Part shown: in pieces, positions 51,124 through 61,800 of the stretch | Numbering within the stretch: the first letter of the stretch is position 1 | How the letters are laid out: each line of letters starts with the position of its first letter | Assembly: GCF_015712065.1 (NCBI RefSeq) | Contig: NZ_JACFYZ010000007.1 | Coordinates: 62,001-126,000, forward strand | Length of the DNA stretch: 64,000 nucleotides | From: Ectopseudomonas chengduensis | GTDB lineage: Bacteria > Pseudomonadota > Gammaproteobacteria > Pseudomonadales > Pseudomonadaceae | Direction of reading: 5' to 3' | The notes under the pieces: model-generated | What the model was told of the DNA's origin: nothing | The model's input: the letters and a program-made list of their open reading frames with translations, nothing else | The model's database searches: none | Program-made: the position numbers and the translations under genes

Positions 51124-52689
51124 ATGCGCCAGAACCTGCCCGTGACTCAGCGGGAAAGAACCTTCCCCGCTGATGAACGCCTGATTTCCACCACCGACCT
51201 CAACAGCAAGATCACCTATTGCAATGACGCCTTCGTCGAGATCAGCGGCTTCACCCGCGAGGAGCTGATCGGCCAGCCGCACAACCTCGTGCGCCACCCG
51301 GATATGCCGCCAGCGGTGTTCGGCCATATGTGGGACACCATCAAGCAGGGCAAACCCTGGATGGGCATCGTCAAGAACCGCTCGAAGAATGGCGATTTCT
51401 ATTGGGTCAGTGCCTACGTCACGCCCGTCTACGAGAACGGCCGAATTTCCGGCTACGAGTCGGTACGCTCATTGCCAACCGAGGCCCAGAAACGTCGTGC
51501 CGAAGCCCTCTATGCCCGTCTGCGGGCCGGCAAACCACCGGTGCCGAAGCTGGAGCACTGGACCTACGATGTGCTGCGCTCCTGGCCACTGATCGCCGCG
51601 TCGCTGCTGATCGTTGCGGCGCACTGGGTGGTTTCTGGCTGGCCGCTGATGGCTTTTATCGTGCTGACACTGTTCGCGCTGGGTTCTTACCAGCTATATC
51701 GGACCCGGCAGCTGATTCGCCGCACCCTGGCGGACCATCCGAAAGCCTTTACCAGCAGCCTGGTGGCGCTGACCTACAGCGACAACCGTGGTGCCCAGGC
51801 GTTGCTGGATATGGCGATGATCAGTGAGGAGGCGCGCTTGCAGACGGCGCTGACGCGACTGGAGGATGCTGGCGAGAACGTCAAGAAGCGCGCCACGCAG
51901 TCCGCCGAGTTGTCGCAATCCAGCGCGCAGATGCTCGATCAACAGCGTGCCGAGACCGATCAATCGGCCACGGCCATCAACCAGATGGCAGCGACCATTC
52001 AGGAAGTCGCGCACAACGTGCAGAACACCTCGCATGCTGCCGAAGAGGCGGATCGCCTGGCACGTGAGGGGCGTGATCTGGCTGTAGGCAGCCTTGACTC
52101 CATGCGCCAGATGGCCAAGGCGGTCAACGATATTGGTCAGGCGGTCAACGAACTGGCCAACTCCACGCAGTCCATCGGCAGTGTGGCCGACGTGATCACC
52201 TCGATCGCCGAGCAGACCAACCTCTTGGCGCTCAACGCTGCCATCGAGGCCGCGCGCGCAGGGGAGCAGGGCCGCGGTTTTGCAGTAGTGGCCGATGAAG
52301 TGCGTTCGCTGGCTTCGCGTACGCGCCAGTCCACCGAGCAGATTCACCAGATCATCGCTGACCTGCGTGCCGGTGCCGAGCGTGCGGTGGTCACGGCGGG
52401 CAAGGGCGAGGACATTTCCCGTGGCAGCGTGCAAAGCGTGGAGTCGGTACGCGATGCGCTGGAGGGCATCAGCTCTGCAGTGACGCGCATCACCAGTATG
52501 AGTCAGCAGATGGCTGCGGCTTCCGAAGAGCAGAGCCACGTGGCCGAGGACATCAGCCGGCAGATCACTCGTATCGCTCAGCTTTCCGATCACAGTGCTG
52601 GGCAGGCGCATCAGGGCGCGGCCATCAGCCGCGAGCTGGAGGAAATGGCCGATTACCTGCACAGTCTGGCGGAGCGCTTCAACCGCTGA
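51124..52689 (+). CDS. aer: Aer-type aerotaxis/energy-taxis receptor (PAS-MCP)
   Basis: This 521-residue receptor has the length I recall for Aer of P. aeruginosa and P. putida. The N-terminal PAS domain (about 20-120) shows [20 protein letters not shown] and [20 protein letters not shown], with tryptophans in the FAD pocket region ([20 protein letters not shown]). Two closely spaced membrane segments follow (about 155-195), without a periplasmic sensor domain. The signalling hairpin contains [20 protein letters not shown] near residues 360-380. It steers swimming toward favourable oxygen or redox conditions. GGGAAG lies upstream of ATG 51124. It stands alone, 117 bases after the LysR gene. 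Confidence 0.92.
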   Translation: MRQNLPVTQRERTFPADERLISTTDLNSKITYCNDAFVEISGFTREELIGQPHNLVRHPDMPPAVFGHMWDTIKQGKPWMGIVKNRSKNGDFYWVSAYVTPVYENGRISGYESVRSLPTEAQKRRAEALYARLRAGKPPVPKLEHWTYDVLRSWPLIAASLLIVAAHWVVSGWPLMAFIVLTLFALGSYQLYRTRQLIRRTLADHPKAFTSSLVALTYSDNRGAQALLDMAMISEEARLQTALTRLEDAGENVKKRATQSAELSQSSAQMLDQQRAETDQSATAINQMAATIQEVAHNVQNTSHAAEEADRLAREGRDLAVGSLDSMRQMAKAVNDIGQAVNELANSTQSIGSVADVITSIAEQTNLLALNAAIEAARAGEQGRGFAVVADEVRSLASRTRQSTEQIHQIIADLRAGAERAVVTAGKGEDISRGSVQSVESVRDALEGISSAVTRITSMSQQMAAASEEQSHVAEDISRQITRIAQLSDHSAGQAHQGAAISRELEEMADYLHSLAERFNR

Positions 52690-52693
52690 CTCT

Positions 52694-52738
52694 GAAGCCG
52701 GATGCAGTCTGGGGGTTCCCGGATTGCAGCCGGGCTAC
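52694..52738. repeat. degenerate paired REP
   Basis: Two inverted, partly mutated copies of the TAGCCCGGAT element lie directly after the Aer stop codon. Confidence 0.7.
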
Positions 52739-52771
52739 GCGAGTTCGAGCCGTTCTGGCACACTGCGCGGC

Positions 52772-53365
52772 ATGCCTCGTCCGACCTGCTCCCGCTGCCA
52801 GCGCCCGCTTGGCCACTGCCTCTGCCCGCTGATTCCCAACCTTGATAGTCATACTCGTGTGCTCATCCTGCAGCACCCGAGCGAAGTCGGCCATGCCCTC
52901 AATACCGCTCGCCTGGCTGCGCTTGGCTTGCGCAACGCGGAGCTGCGCGTCGGTGAGGTATTCGATGATTTACCGCAACTGCTCGCGCAGTCTGATTATC
53001 GCGCCTGCCTGCTATTTCCCGGTGAAGAGTCCGTCGCTCTGAGTGCTTATGCACCTGACGAGAAACCCTTGCTGTTGGTGGTACCCGACGGCACCTGGCG
53101 CAAGGCGCGCAAGCTGCTGCATCTCAACCCGCTCCTGGCGGCGTTGCCGCGCGTGAGCCTGGGAGCCGTGGCCCCGTCGCGCTACCGTCTGCGCAAGGCG
53201 CCGGAAGAGGGGGCGCTGTCGACCATCGAGGCGATCGTTGCCGCGCTGGATGTGCTGGAGGCTCCGCAGGGGGTCGAGGCGCTGCTGCGGCCCTTCGACG
53301 CGTTGATCGAAGGGCAGATCGCGGCGATGGGAGAAGAGGTCTTTATCCGCAATCACCAGCGCTAA
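52772..53365 (+). CDS. DTW-domain protein (tRNA-uridine aminocarboxypropyltransferase-like)
   Basis: This 197-residue protein starts with a likely zinc site, CSRCQRPLGHCLC (residues 6-18). The DTW motif follows as VVPDGTWRKARKLLHLNP near residues 104-121, with SRYRLRKAPEEGALSTIEA downstream. DTW proteins such as E. coli TapT (YfiP) transfer an aminocarboxypropyl group from S-adenosylmethionine to tRNA uridine (acp3U). ATG 52772 was chosen so that the cysteine motif is N-terminal; upstream in-frame codons fall inside the Aer gene and the REP. Confidence 0.9.
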   Translation: MPRPTCSRCQRPLGHCLCPLIPNLDSHTRVLILQHPSEVGHALNTARLAALGLRNAELRVGEVFDDLPQLLAQSDYRACLLFPGEESVALSAYAPDEKPLLLVVPDGTWRKARKLLHLNPLLAALPRVSLGAVAPSRYRLRKAPEEGALSTIEAIVAALDVLEAPQGVEALLRPFDALIEGQIAAMGEEVFIRNHQR

Positions 53366-53406
53366 GGAGGTACGCACCACGTACCCTACGGTATCGCTTC
53401 GGCCAC

Positions 53407-53474
53407 ATAGCCCGGATGCAATCCGGGGAGGTTCTGCGTCTCGACCATCAATCCCGGATTTCATCCGGGCTACG
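53407..53474. repeat. paired inverted REP element
   Basis: Arms at 53407-53428 and 53453-53473 are inverted copies of the TAGCCCGGAT element, placed between the convergent DTW and lapC-like genes. Confidence 0.88.
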
Positions 53475-53493
53475 CAGCGTGCACGGCAGGTGT

Positions 53494-54852
53494 TCAACGC
53501 TCGCGCATGGCTTCCGAGCGGGCCTTGAGCACGGGCTTGAGCAGGTAGGCCAGTACGCTCTTCTCGCCGGTGATGATGTCTACCGTGGCGACCATGCCGG
53601 GGATGATCAGCAGCGGGTGTTCCTCGCCACCGAGGTGGCTTTTGTCGGTGCGCACATGGATCAGGTAGAAGCTGTTGCCTTCCTCGTCGGTGATGGTGTC
53701 GGCGCTTATCAGCTCGAGGTTGGCCTTGAGCCCGCCGTAGATGGTGTAGTCGTAAGCGGTGAACTTGACCATGGCTTTCTGCCCAGGATGCAAGAAGGCC
53801 ACGTCCTGCGGGCGGACCTTGGCTTCGATCAGCAGGCTGTCGTCCAGCGGTACGATCTCCAGCATGTCGCTGCCCGGCTGCACCACGCCACCAATGGTGT
53901 TGACCTTGAGCTGTTTGATCACCCCACGCACCGGCGAGGTCACGGTGGTCCGGGTCACCTTGTCCTGGATGGCGACGCTGGTGGCGGTGATCTTTTGCAG
54001 CTCTGTGCGTAATTCGTTGAGCTCCTTGAAGGCCTCGGCGCGAAATGCCAGCTCGGATTCCTCCATCTTGCTCTTGATCTCGCTCATCGCCGCTTCGGCG
54101 CGTGGGATCGCCAGGTTGGTGGCCTCCAGCGAGCCGCGTACTTCCACCACGCTGCGGCGCAGACGCAACACCTCGACCTCGGAAATGGCGCCCGAGGCCA
54201 CCAGAGGTTGCGACATGTTCAGCTCCTGCTGCAACAGGCCGAGACTGGAACGGTATTGCTGGGCCTTGGAGCGAAATTCGGCGAGCTCTTGCTCCTTTTG
54301 CCGCAGTTGTTCGCCCAATGTGCGTTGCTCGCTGCGCAGTCGTTGCTGGCGCGAGCGATACAGGGCCAACTGGTCTTCGGCCAGCTGTGGCGCGTCGCGG
54401 GTGATTTCTTCGGGCAGTTGCGGTTCGCGGCCTTCGGCCTCGGCGCTCAGTCGTTCGAGACGGGCGATGAGCGCCAGTCGATCCGCTTCGGTTTCCCCGC
54501 GATTGGAGAGAAAACGCGTGTCATCCAGTCGCAGCAGGGTATCGCCCTTGTCCACCACCTGGCCTTCGCGCACGAAGATCTCACTGACGATGCCGCCCTC
54601 CAGGTTCTGGATCACCTGCACCTTGCTCGACGGAATGGCCTTGCCTTCGCCGGTGGTGACCTCTTCCAGTACGGCGAAATTTGCCCAGACCAGCGCCGCC
54701 AGCAGGCAGGCGCTGACCACCCAGATCGTGGCGCGGCTGAGCCAGGGCGAGTCTTCCAGAATGGCGCCTTCGACTTCCGGCATGAACTCGGTGTCCTGGC
54801 GTTTCTCGCGCAGGCTGCTGAAGTAGTTGCCGAGGCTCTGGGTCGCTTGCAT
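53494..54852 (-). CDS. lapC: HlyD-family adaptor of adhesin secretion system (LapC-like)
   Basis: This 452-residue membrane fusion protein has one anchor near residues 42-62 (ATIWVVSACLLAALVWANFA). It continues with the lipoyl half-motif VIQNLEGGIVSEIFVREGQV near 84-103, long coiled coils (residues 140-300) and the return half TTVTSPVRGVIKQLKVNTIG near 312-331. The end, ITGEKSVLAYLLKPVLKARS, is typical of LapC/HlyD adaptors. It is the last gene of the lapE-lapB-lapC order, starting 12 bases after lapB. It would bridge LapB and LapE for export of the adhesin encoded at 58851. The name rests on similarity and context. Confidence 0.9.
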   Translation of the reverse strand: MQATQSLGNYFSSLREKRQDTEFMPEVEGAILEDSPWLSRATIWVVSACLLAALVWANFAVLEEVTTGEGKAIPSSKVQVIQNLEGGIVSEIFVREGQVVDKGDTLLRLDDTRFLSNRGETEADRLALIARLERLSAEAEGREPQLPEEITRDAPQLAEDQLALYRSRQQRLRSEQRTLGEQLRQKEQELAEFRSKAQQYRSSLGLLQQELNMSQPLVASGAISEVEVLRLRRSVVEVRGSLEATNLAIPRAEAAMSEIKSKMEESELAFRAEAFKELNELRTELQKITATSVAIQDKVTRTTVTSPVRGVIKQLKVNTIGGVVQPGSDMLEIVPLDDSLLIEAKVRPQDVAFLHPGQKAMVKFTAYDYTIYGGLKANLELISADTITDEEGNSFYLIHVRTDKSHLGGEEHPLLIIPGMVATVDIITGEKSVLAYLLKPVLKARSEAMRER

Positions 54853-54864
54853 CGCTCGTCGCTC

Positions 54865-57024
54865 CTACAGGCTGGCCGGGCCGACGCGGCCCTTGCGCAA
54901 GGCTTCGATCACCGCTTCCTTCGGCCCGTCCGCCACCACATGGCCGTTGTCCAGCACGGCCAGGCGATCCACCAGGCTGAGCATGGAGGCACGATGGGTG
55001 ATGAGGATCAGCGTCTTGCCCTGCACCCACTTGTGCAGGCGCTGGCGCAGCAGGTCTTCGCTGGTGTTGTCCATGGCGCTGGTGGGTTCGTCGAGCACCA
55101 GGATTGGCGGGTCGAGCAACAGTGCACGGGCCAGCAACACGGCCTGGCGCTGGCCACCGGAGAGCAGTTGGCCGCGTTCGCCTACCGGGCGGTCGAAGCC
55201 TTGCGGGTGCTGGCGGGCCAGGTCCACCACGCCGGTGAGCTCGGCGACTTCTAGCATGCGCGCGTCGCTGATGTAACGGGCGCCGAGGGTCAGGTTGTCG
55301 CGCAGGCTGCCGGCCAGCAGTGGCAGGTCGTGGGCGACGTAGCCGATCTGATGGCGCAGATCGGCTACGTCGAGTTGGCGCAGGTCGAGGTTGTCCAGCA
55401 GGATCTGTCCTTCGTCGGCGCTGTAGAAGGCCATCAGCAGTCGCGCCAGGGTGCTCTTGCCCGAGCCGCTGCGACCGATGATGCCGAGGCGTTCGCCAGC
55501 GCCCAGGCGCAGGCTGACGTTGTTCAGCGCCGGTGCGCTCTGGCCGGGGTAGGTGAAACTGATCTGCCGCACCTCCAGTGCCCCTTTGAGCTGGGTGCGA
55601 TCCAGCGGCCGCTGCTTGTCCTGACGCTCCTGCGGCAGGGCCATCAGGGCATCGGTGCTGGTCATGGTCAGGCGTGCCTGCTGATAGCGGGTGATCAGCC
55701 CGGCGATCTGTCCCAGTGGGGCGAGGATGCGACTACCGAGCATGTAGCAGGCCACCAGCGCACCGACGCTGAGATTGCCGGCGATGATCAGATAGACCCC
55801 CGCGACTATGGTGGCCATGCCGGCGAACTGCTGCAGGAACAGGGTGCCGTTGGTGGCCAGCGAGGCGAGGAATTTTGCATGGCCGTCCAGGCGGGTGAGG
55901 GCGCCATGGGTTTGCTCCCATTGATGCTGGCGCTCGCTTTCGGCACCACAGGCCTTGAGCGTTTCCAGGCCACCGAGGGTTTCGATCAGCAGCGCCTGGC
56001 GTTGCGAGCCAAGCTGCAGGCTTCTTTGCACCGTGTCGCGCAGGCGTGCCTGAATGATGTAGGCGAACAGCGCGGTGATGGGGAAGGCCAACAGCGGGAT
56101 GAACACCAGCGGGCCGCCGATCAGCCCGATCACCAGCAGCATCAGCAGGGAGAAGGGCAGATCGATCAGGCTGGTCAGCGTCACTGCGGTGAGAAAGTCG
56201 CGCAGCCCCTGAAAATCATGAATGCTTTGTGCGAAGCCGCCCACGCTGGCGGGCCGCGCCTTCATCGACATGCCGGTGATGCGCTCGAACAAGGTGGCCG
56301 ACAGCACCACGTCGGTCTTCTTGCCTGCCGTGTCGAGCAGGTGCGCGCGCAGCACCTTGAGCAGCAGTTCGAAACCGGTGCCGATAAACAGGCCGATGGC
56401 CAACACCCAGAGCGTTGCGGTCGCCTGGTTGGGCACTACACGGTCGTAGGTCTGCATCACGAACAGCGGCACCATCAGGCCCAGCAGGTTGATCAGCAGG
56501 CTGGCCAGGACGGCATCGGTGTAGAGCCAGCGCGACAGCTTGAGGGTGTCGCGAAACCAGGCTTCGATGCGTGGCACCAGCGGCGTGCGGGCTTCTTCCA
56601 GCTGATGTCGAGGGCGGGCAAAAAAGGCCCGGCCACTGTACTCGGCGGCCAGTTGTTCACGGCTGACCCATTGTTCGCCGCCATCGGTCTCGCAGGGCAG
56701 GATCTGCGCCTGCTGTTTCGGCCCCCACTGGCGCAGGACCGCACAGCGACCGTCCTTGAGCAGCAGCAGGACTGGCAGGTTGAGGGCGGAAATACTGGCA
56801 AGCTCGCGCTGTAGCAGACGCCCCTGCAGCCCGGCCCGTGCCGCAGCACGCGGCAGCAGGTCGGGGCTCATGCGTTGCTCCGGCATGGGCAGGCCGGCAC
56901 TGAGGGTGCCACGGCTGGCCGAGCAGCCGTGTAGCCGACAGAGGATCAACAAACCATCCAGCAGCGGATCGTCGTGACTGAGCCGCGGATCATTGGACGG
57001 GCCTGGCCGTTCCATGGTGGTCAA
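54865..57024 (-). CDS. lapB: type I secretion ABC transporter (LapB-like) with degenerate C39 domain
   Basis: This 719-residue exporter has three parts. Residues 1-135 are a C39-like domain without the catalytic pattern: LLILCRLHGCSASRG lacks the QxxxxDCG form and the His region reads DGRCAVLRQ, so it should bind cargo but not cut it. Residues 160-450 are membrane helices. Residues 480-719 are the ATPase with Walker A GRSGSGKSTLA (near 515), signature LLSGGQRQAVLLARAL and Walker B PILVLDEPTSAMDN. I place the start at TTG 57024, since AGGAG lies 9 bases upstream; it is 18 bases from the in-frame ATG at 57015. This matches LapB-type exporters of biofilm adhesins. Confidence 0.9.
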   Translation of the reverse strand: MTTMERPGPSNDPRLSHDDPLLDGLLILCRLHGCSASRGTLSAGLPMPEQRMSPDLLPRAAARAGLQGRLLQRELASISALNLPVLLLLKDGRCAVLRQWGPKQQAQILPCETDGGEQWVSREQLAAEYSGRAFFARPRHQLEEARTPLVPRIEAWFRDTLKLSRWLYTDAVLASLLINLLGLMVPLFVMQTYDRVVPNQATATLWVLAIGLFIGTGFELLLKVLRAHLLDTAGKKTDVVLSATLFERITGMSMKARPASVGGFAQSIHDFQGLRDFLTAVTLTSLIDLPFSLLMLLVIGLIGGPLVFIPLLAFPITALFAYIIQARLRDTVQRSLQLGSQRQALLIETLGGLETLKACGAESERQHQWEQTHGALTRLDGHAKFLASLATNGTLFLQQFAGMATIVAGVYLIIAGNLSVGALVACYMLGSRILAPLGQIAGLITRYQQARLTMTSTDALMALPQERQDKQRPLDRTQLKGALEVRQISFTYPGQSAPALNNVSLRLGAGERLGIIGRSGSGKSTLARLLMAFYSADEGQILLDNLDLRQLDVADLRHQIGYVAHDLPLLAGSLRDNLTLGARYISDARMLEVAELTGVVDLARQHPQGFDRPVGERGQLLSGGQRQAVLLARALLLDPPILVLDEPTSAMDNTSEDLLRQRLHKWVQGKTLILITHRASMLSLVDRLAVLDNGHVVADGPKEAVIEALRKGRVGPASL

Positions 57025-57048
57025 TTTCTACTACTCCTCACGCCGGTA

Positions 57049-58404
57049 CTACTTCATATCCGGCAAGCGTGCCTCGCTCTTCACTTCAGTGAGGGCTACA
57101 GCTTCTGCCGGGACTACGACCTGTTGCTGGCGCAACAGATCACCCATTGCCGCAACGACGCGGTACATCGAGAACTCTTCGCCGTAGCGCACCTCGGTGT
57201 AACGACGGTTGGCGGTGAACAGCTCGTTTTCGCTGTCGAGCAGGTCGAGCAAGGTGCGTTGGCCCAGGCTGAACTGCTGCTGGTAGGCCTCGCGAACCCG
57301 TGAGGTGTAGTCCGCGTAATCACGCGCCTTGGGGGTTTGCAGGCGCGCGTTCTCCATGGCGTTCCAGGCCAGCGAGAGGTTCTCGTTGAGCACGCGCAAC
57401 GCGTTGTTGCGGATGTCCATCGACTCGTTGATCTGGTGCGCAGCCGACTGCAGCCGGGCCTTGTCGCGCATACCGTTGAACAGGTTGTAGTTCATCACCA
57501 CGGCAGCTCGCCAGGTGTTGTAATGGCCCTCATCGCCCTGCACGTTGTCATCGGCCGAGGTCGCCAGCTCCAGATCGAAGCGTGGGTAGAACGGCGACTT
57601 GGCTACCTCGTACTGCTTCTCGGCGGCGTTGACGTCAGCCTGCGCTGACTTCAGGAAGGGGTTGTTGTCCATCACGGTCTGCCGCGCAGCGAGCAGATCG
57701 GCAGGCATGCCGCCTCTGATCGATGCCGGGCTTTCCAGCTGATCCGGCAGACGGCCTACGGCACTGAAGAAGCTGGCTTCGGCATCGGCCAGGTTGACCT
57801 CTTCGGTGTAGAGGTTGTTCTGCGCCAGTGCCAAGCGAGCTTCGGACTGGTCCAGGTCGGCAGTGCTGCCAACGCCCTGGCGGCTGCGCAAGCCGATCTG
57901 ATCGTTGATGCGCTGGTGCGCCTGCAGGTTATTGCGCGCCAGGGTGACCATCTCGCGGCGCATCAGCACATCGAGGTACACCTCGACGGTGCGCAGGGCC
58001 AGGCTTTCGGACGTACCGAGCAGGCGGTAGGCACGGGAGTTGACCACCGCCTGAGTGCGCGCCACCTCGTTGGGCGTGTTGAACCCGTCGAACAGCATCT
58101 GCCGTAGCCGCAGTTCGGCATCGCGGTAGTTCAGGGTCTCCTTGTTGTGATCGCCAAGCGCCCGTGTACTTGGGCTGTCAGTACGTTCCCGGCCATAACC
58201 GACCAGCAGATCGACGGTGGGCAGGTAGCCGCCCTTGGCGAATTTCACGTCTTCATCCGATGAGAGTCGGCTATTGGCGGCAGCGTGGATTTCCGGGTGA
58301 TTGTCCAAGGTGCTCTGAATCGCTTCCGAAAGATTCATGGCTTGCGCCTGACTGCAAACAGTCGCCAAAAGCATGGCGCTCCATAGCGGGGTTAGGGTGC
58401 GCAT
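57049..58404 (-). CDS. lapE: TolC-family outer membrane channel of adhesin secretion system (LapE-like)
   Basis: This 451-residue outer membrane factor has a signal peptide ending near residue 22 (VCSQAQAMNLSEAI). TolC repeats are visible at LRLRQMLFDGFNTPNEVA near residue 98 and VVMNYNLFNGMRDKARLQSA near 303. The segment FSLGQRTLLDLLDSENELFT near 380 is typical of AggA/LapE proteins. It is the first gene of the minus-strand operon with lapB and lapC and is divergent from the giant adhesin gene. LapE-type channels also hold partly exported LapA at the surface. It differs clearly from the TolC protein of system 1 at 2442. Confidence 0.9.
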   Translation of the reverse strand: MRTLTPLWSAMLLATVCSQAQAMNLSEAIQSTLDNHPEIHAAANSRLSSDEDVKFAKGGYLPTVDLLVGYGRERTDSPSTRALGDHNKETLNYRDAELRLRQMLFDGFNTPNEVARTQAVVNSRAYRLLGTSESLALRTVEVYLDVLMRREMVTLARNNLQAHQRINDQIGLRSRQGVGSTADLDQSEARLALAQNNLYTEEVNLADAEASFFSAVGRLPDQLESPASIRGGMPADLLAARQTVMDNNPFLKSAQADVNAAEKQYEVAKSPFYPRFDLELATSADDNVQGDEGHYNTWRAAVVMNYNLFNGMRDKARLQSAAHQINESMDIRNNALRVLNENLSLAWNAMENARLQTPKARDYADYTSRVREAYQQQFSLGQRTLLDLLDSENELFTANRRYTEVRYGEEFSMYRVVAAMGDLLRQQQVVVPAEAVALTEVKSEARLPDMK

Positions 58405-58850
58405 TGGCGTTTCTCCTGACTGATGTTCTTATCCTGTCGCCATAAAACTGGCGTTTTTGCCTGTAAAACCGTTTCAGGCTTGTAACATCAGAGCTAAGAA
58501 CAACTTTTGGAGAACCTAAGATGTTTTTTTCACAACCTATATTCAGAAAAAATCTTATGAACTCTGCGAAAAGCAGCACATTGTTTGAACCTGTGAGCTG
58601 CGCAAGTCCTCATTTTCCGTGGGTTGCGCAGCTGAAATGGGTTGTCAGGCATCACAGGGCGGGGATTCATCTGATGGAGTAGTTCGACGCAGGTTGTAGT
58701 GACATTTTTTTGTCATTAGCGTTTTTTGGATTTTGCGCCGTTCCATTTCAATCAGCTGTCTTGGGTTTCTCCTCGGCTTCGAAAAGGTGTTCTGACCCTT
58801 TCGGTAGGTACGTGTCGGCGGTGGTCGGCAGCCGTAGTGAGGATGGAATC
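58405..58850. promoter_or_regulatory. divergent control region between lapE and giant adhesin gene
   Basis: This 446-base stretch has no gene and is AT-rich compared with its surroundings. It holds a perfect 10-base inverted repeat, AGCTGCGCAA (58596-58605) with TTGCGCAGCT (58624-58633) over an 18-base spacer. A TGACA/TGTCA pair lies around a T-run (58700-58704/58711-58715). FleQ and cyclic-di-GMP control lapA-type genes in other pseudomonads, but I cannot assign these sites to FleQ. AGTGAGGA at 58836-58843 is a plausible ribosome site for ATG 58851. Confidence 0.55.
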
Positions 58851-61800
58851 ATGGCTACTCTTATTGGTGTCGTCAGTCAGGTTGTCGGCGAAGTGTTCGC
58901 GGTAGCGAGCGATGGATCGCGCCGGCCGATCAGCGAAGGGGACCGGGTCTACGCGGGCGAGCAACTGGTAACCGGCGCTTCGGGCGCGGTGGCCATTGCC
59001 ATGACCAATGGCCAGCAACTGACGCTTGGGCGCGACAGCAGCATGACGCTTGACGCGCAGATGCTTGCCTACCGCGGCGAATCGCAGCCCCCGGTCGCTG
59101 AAACACCTCCCGCCACCCCCAGCGATGCCGACCTCACCGATGTCGAGCGCTTGCAGGCCGCGATCGAAGCCGGTGTCGACCCGACTCTGGAGGGCGAAGC
59201 TACTGCTGCTGGGCCGGGTGCCGGCGCTGGCGGAGCAGGTGGTGTAGGGGGCGGGCATTCCTTCGTGCTGCTCGATGAGGTCGGTGGTGCGCTGGATCCG
59301 GTGATCGGTTTTCCCACTGAAGGCCTACCCGGTGGACCGGAGTTTCCGGAGGGTGAACCCATCGCTGCCGACGATGCCGTGCCTGCGGTAGATGGCATTC
59401 CCACGGGTGGCACAGCCTCCAATGCGGTGGACGAGGATGGCCTGCCTGACGGCATCGTGGGCGGAGTGAACGATCTGGATGGCGAGGCGACGCTGGTCAC
59501 CGGGGTTCTGGGCTACAGCTTCGGGCCGGACGGGCCGGGCACCTTCACCTGGTCGACTGCCGGTCTGGCGGATCTGGGTATCTCTTCGGGTGGTGTACCG
59601 CTGGCCTATCAGGTCAGCGCCGACGGTCTTCTCCTGACCGCCTTTGCCGGAGAGTCTGTGGTATTCGAGGTGCTGGTCACCGACCTGTTGACCGGTGCTT
59701 ATCAGTTCGAGCTCTTCGCTCCGTTGGATCATGCCGCGCCGCCCTTGGGTGAAAGCGACGAGAACGACATCCTCTATCTGTTCAACTACACCATCACCGA
59801 CGGTAACGGCACCCCGGCAAGTGGCAGTTTGAGCATTCTGATCGACGACGACAGTCCTGAATTGGTCGAGGGTGAGCGTCCGGTCGTCGGAGGCCTGGTG
59901 CACGAGGATGCCCTGACGGATATCGGTAACGCCGAGCCCGGCAACCTGCCTGCGCAAACCCATCAGCTGATTGGCGACCCGGGGGCACTGGATGCGCTGG
60001 TCAACTTCGGGGCTGATGGGCGCGGTGGCTTCCAGCTGAGTACCAACCCTGAGGCACTGAGCGATCTGCAGGCATTGGCCCTGACTTCGGGTAAGGAGCC
60101 GTTGGTCTATTCCGTCGAGGTCTCGGACGATGGCAGCACGAGCACCCTGATAGCGACAGCGGGTGGCGTGCCGGTATTCACGTTGGTGGTGACCAGCGAT
60201 GGTGGCTATGTCTTCACCCTGTCGGGGCCGATCGATCATCCACGCAAGGATGGAGATGACAGCGAGCTGTTGGGCGACAAGGATCTCGCGCTGGACTTCT
60301 CCAAGCTGCTGATCGCCACCGACTACGATGGTGACGCGGTGCCAGGCGGCTTCAACCCTGGCAGCTTCGTGATCGATGTGGAAGACGATGTGCCCGTGTT
60401 GGTGGAAGACGGGGTCAAACACTGCCTGACCATCACGTATCAGGGCGGTGATGCCTCGTACCTCAACAGCTACGGCTATTACATCAAAGGTCCCGATGGT
60501 GAGCCGATTAGCGGTCAGATCATCTGGGGCGACACCAGCGGCCTGGCTGAGGGAGACTCGATCACACTTCATGGCCTCGACCCGAGCCAGGTTGGTTTCT
60601 TCATCATTCCCAATGGGGGGTTGAACGGTGCTGCCAGTAACACCGAGGTAACCTTCCAGATCGTGGATGGACAGTGGAAGGCCTTCATCGGCGATACACC
60701 CATCGATGGGGCCGGTGGCGCTCACGTTCTGTTCAGCGACCCAACGCTGAATCCCGGTGGCAAGACCCATGTTGACGACAATACCGCGCCGGGCAACCAG
60801 AACTGGGAGGATGTCAACGACGGCAACAGTGACAACGACTACAACGACGTCAACATCCAGGTGGCATGGACCACCAAGGCGCCCGTCGGCGGCACCGTGC
60901 ACGAAGACCAACTGGAGACGCCTTATCCCGGTAATCCTGAAGCTGGTCAGCGCCTGGTGATCAGCACGGAGGGTGGCGCTGGTAGTTTGATGGCGCTGGT
61001 GTCCTTCGGGGCTGACGGCCCGGGTGTATTCGGTCTGGTAAGCAGCGAAACGGTGGCAGAGGTACTGGGTGCCCAGGGCCTGACTTCTGGTGGTCAGCCG
61101 CTGCTCTACAGCATCACCACGACCACGGATCCTGACGGCAACCTGCTGAGCACCACGCTAACTGCGACAGCTGCCGCTGAGGTTGGCGGCTATTCGGTAT
61201 TCACCCTGGTAATCAACGCCGATGGCAGCTTCAGCTTCGAGTTGCAGGGACCGATCGATCATCCTCGCGACGATGGCGACGATAACGAGCTGTGGTCGAG
61301 CGAAGGCGGTATCGGCCTCGACTTCACTCATCTGTTCACCGCTACTGATGGCGACGGCGATCCGCTGCAGCTGCCCGAAGGCGCGAAAGGCCTGTTCGTC
61401 ATCAATATTCAGGATGACGTACCGTTGCCGGCCCAGCCCAATCCGCAGCAGCCGGTGGTCGGTGGGCTGGTGCATGAAGATGCCCTGGGTACCGGCAATG
61501 CCGAGCCCGGCAGTGAGCCTGAACAGACCCTCACGGTTGAGGGGGGTATCGGCACTTTGGATGTACTGGTCAACTTCGGCGCCGATGGTCGTGGTGGTTT
61601 CCACCTGAGCCAGGAGCCCAGTGCGCTGTCTGGACTGCAGGCACTTGGCTTGAGCTCCGGCGGTGTTGCGCTGTTCTACGTCGTCTCTACGGATGGCACC
61701 ACGCTCACCGCGACGGCTGGTGAAGGTGGCAGCGAGGTCTTCCGCCTCGAGGTGAATAGCGATGGTAGCTACCTGTTCACGCTCAAGGGCGCGTTGGACC

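Noticed and set aside
58700..58715. TGACA-T-run-TGTCA as a FleQ box
   Set aside because: It only loosely resembles the published FleQ pattern; I kept it as an unassigned inverted repeat.
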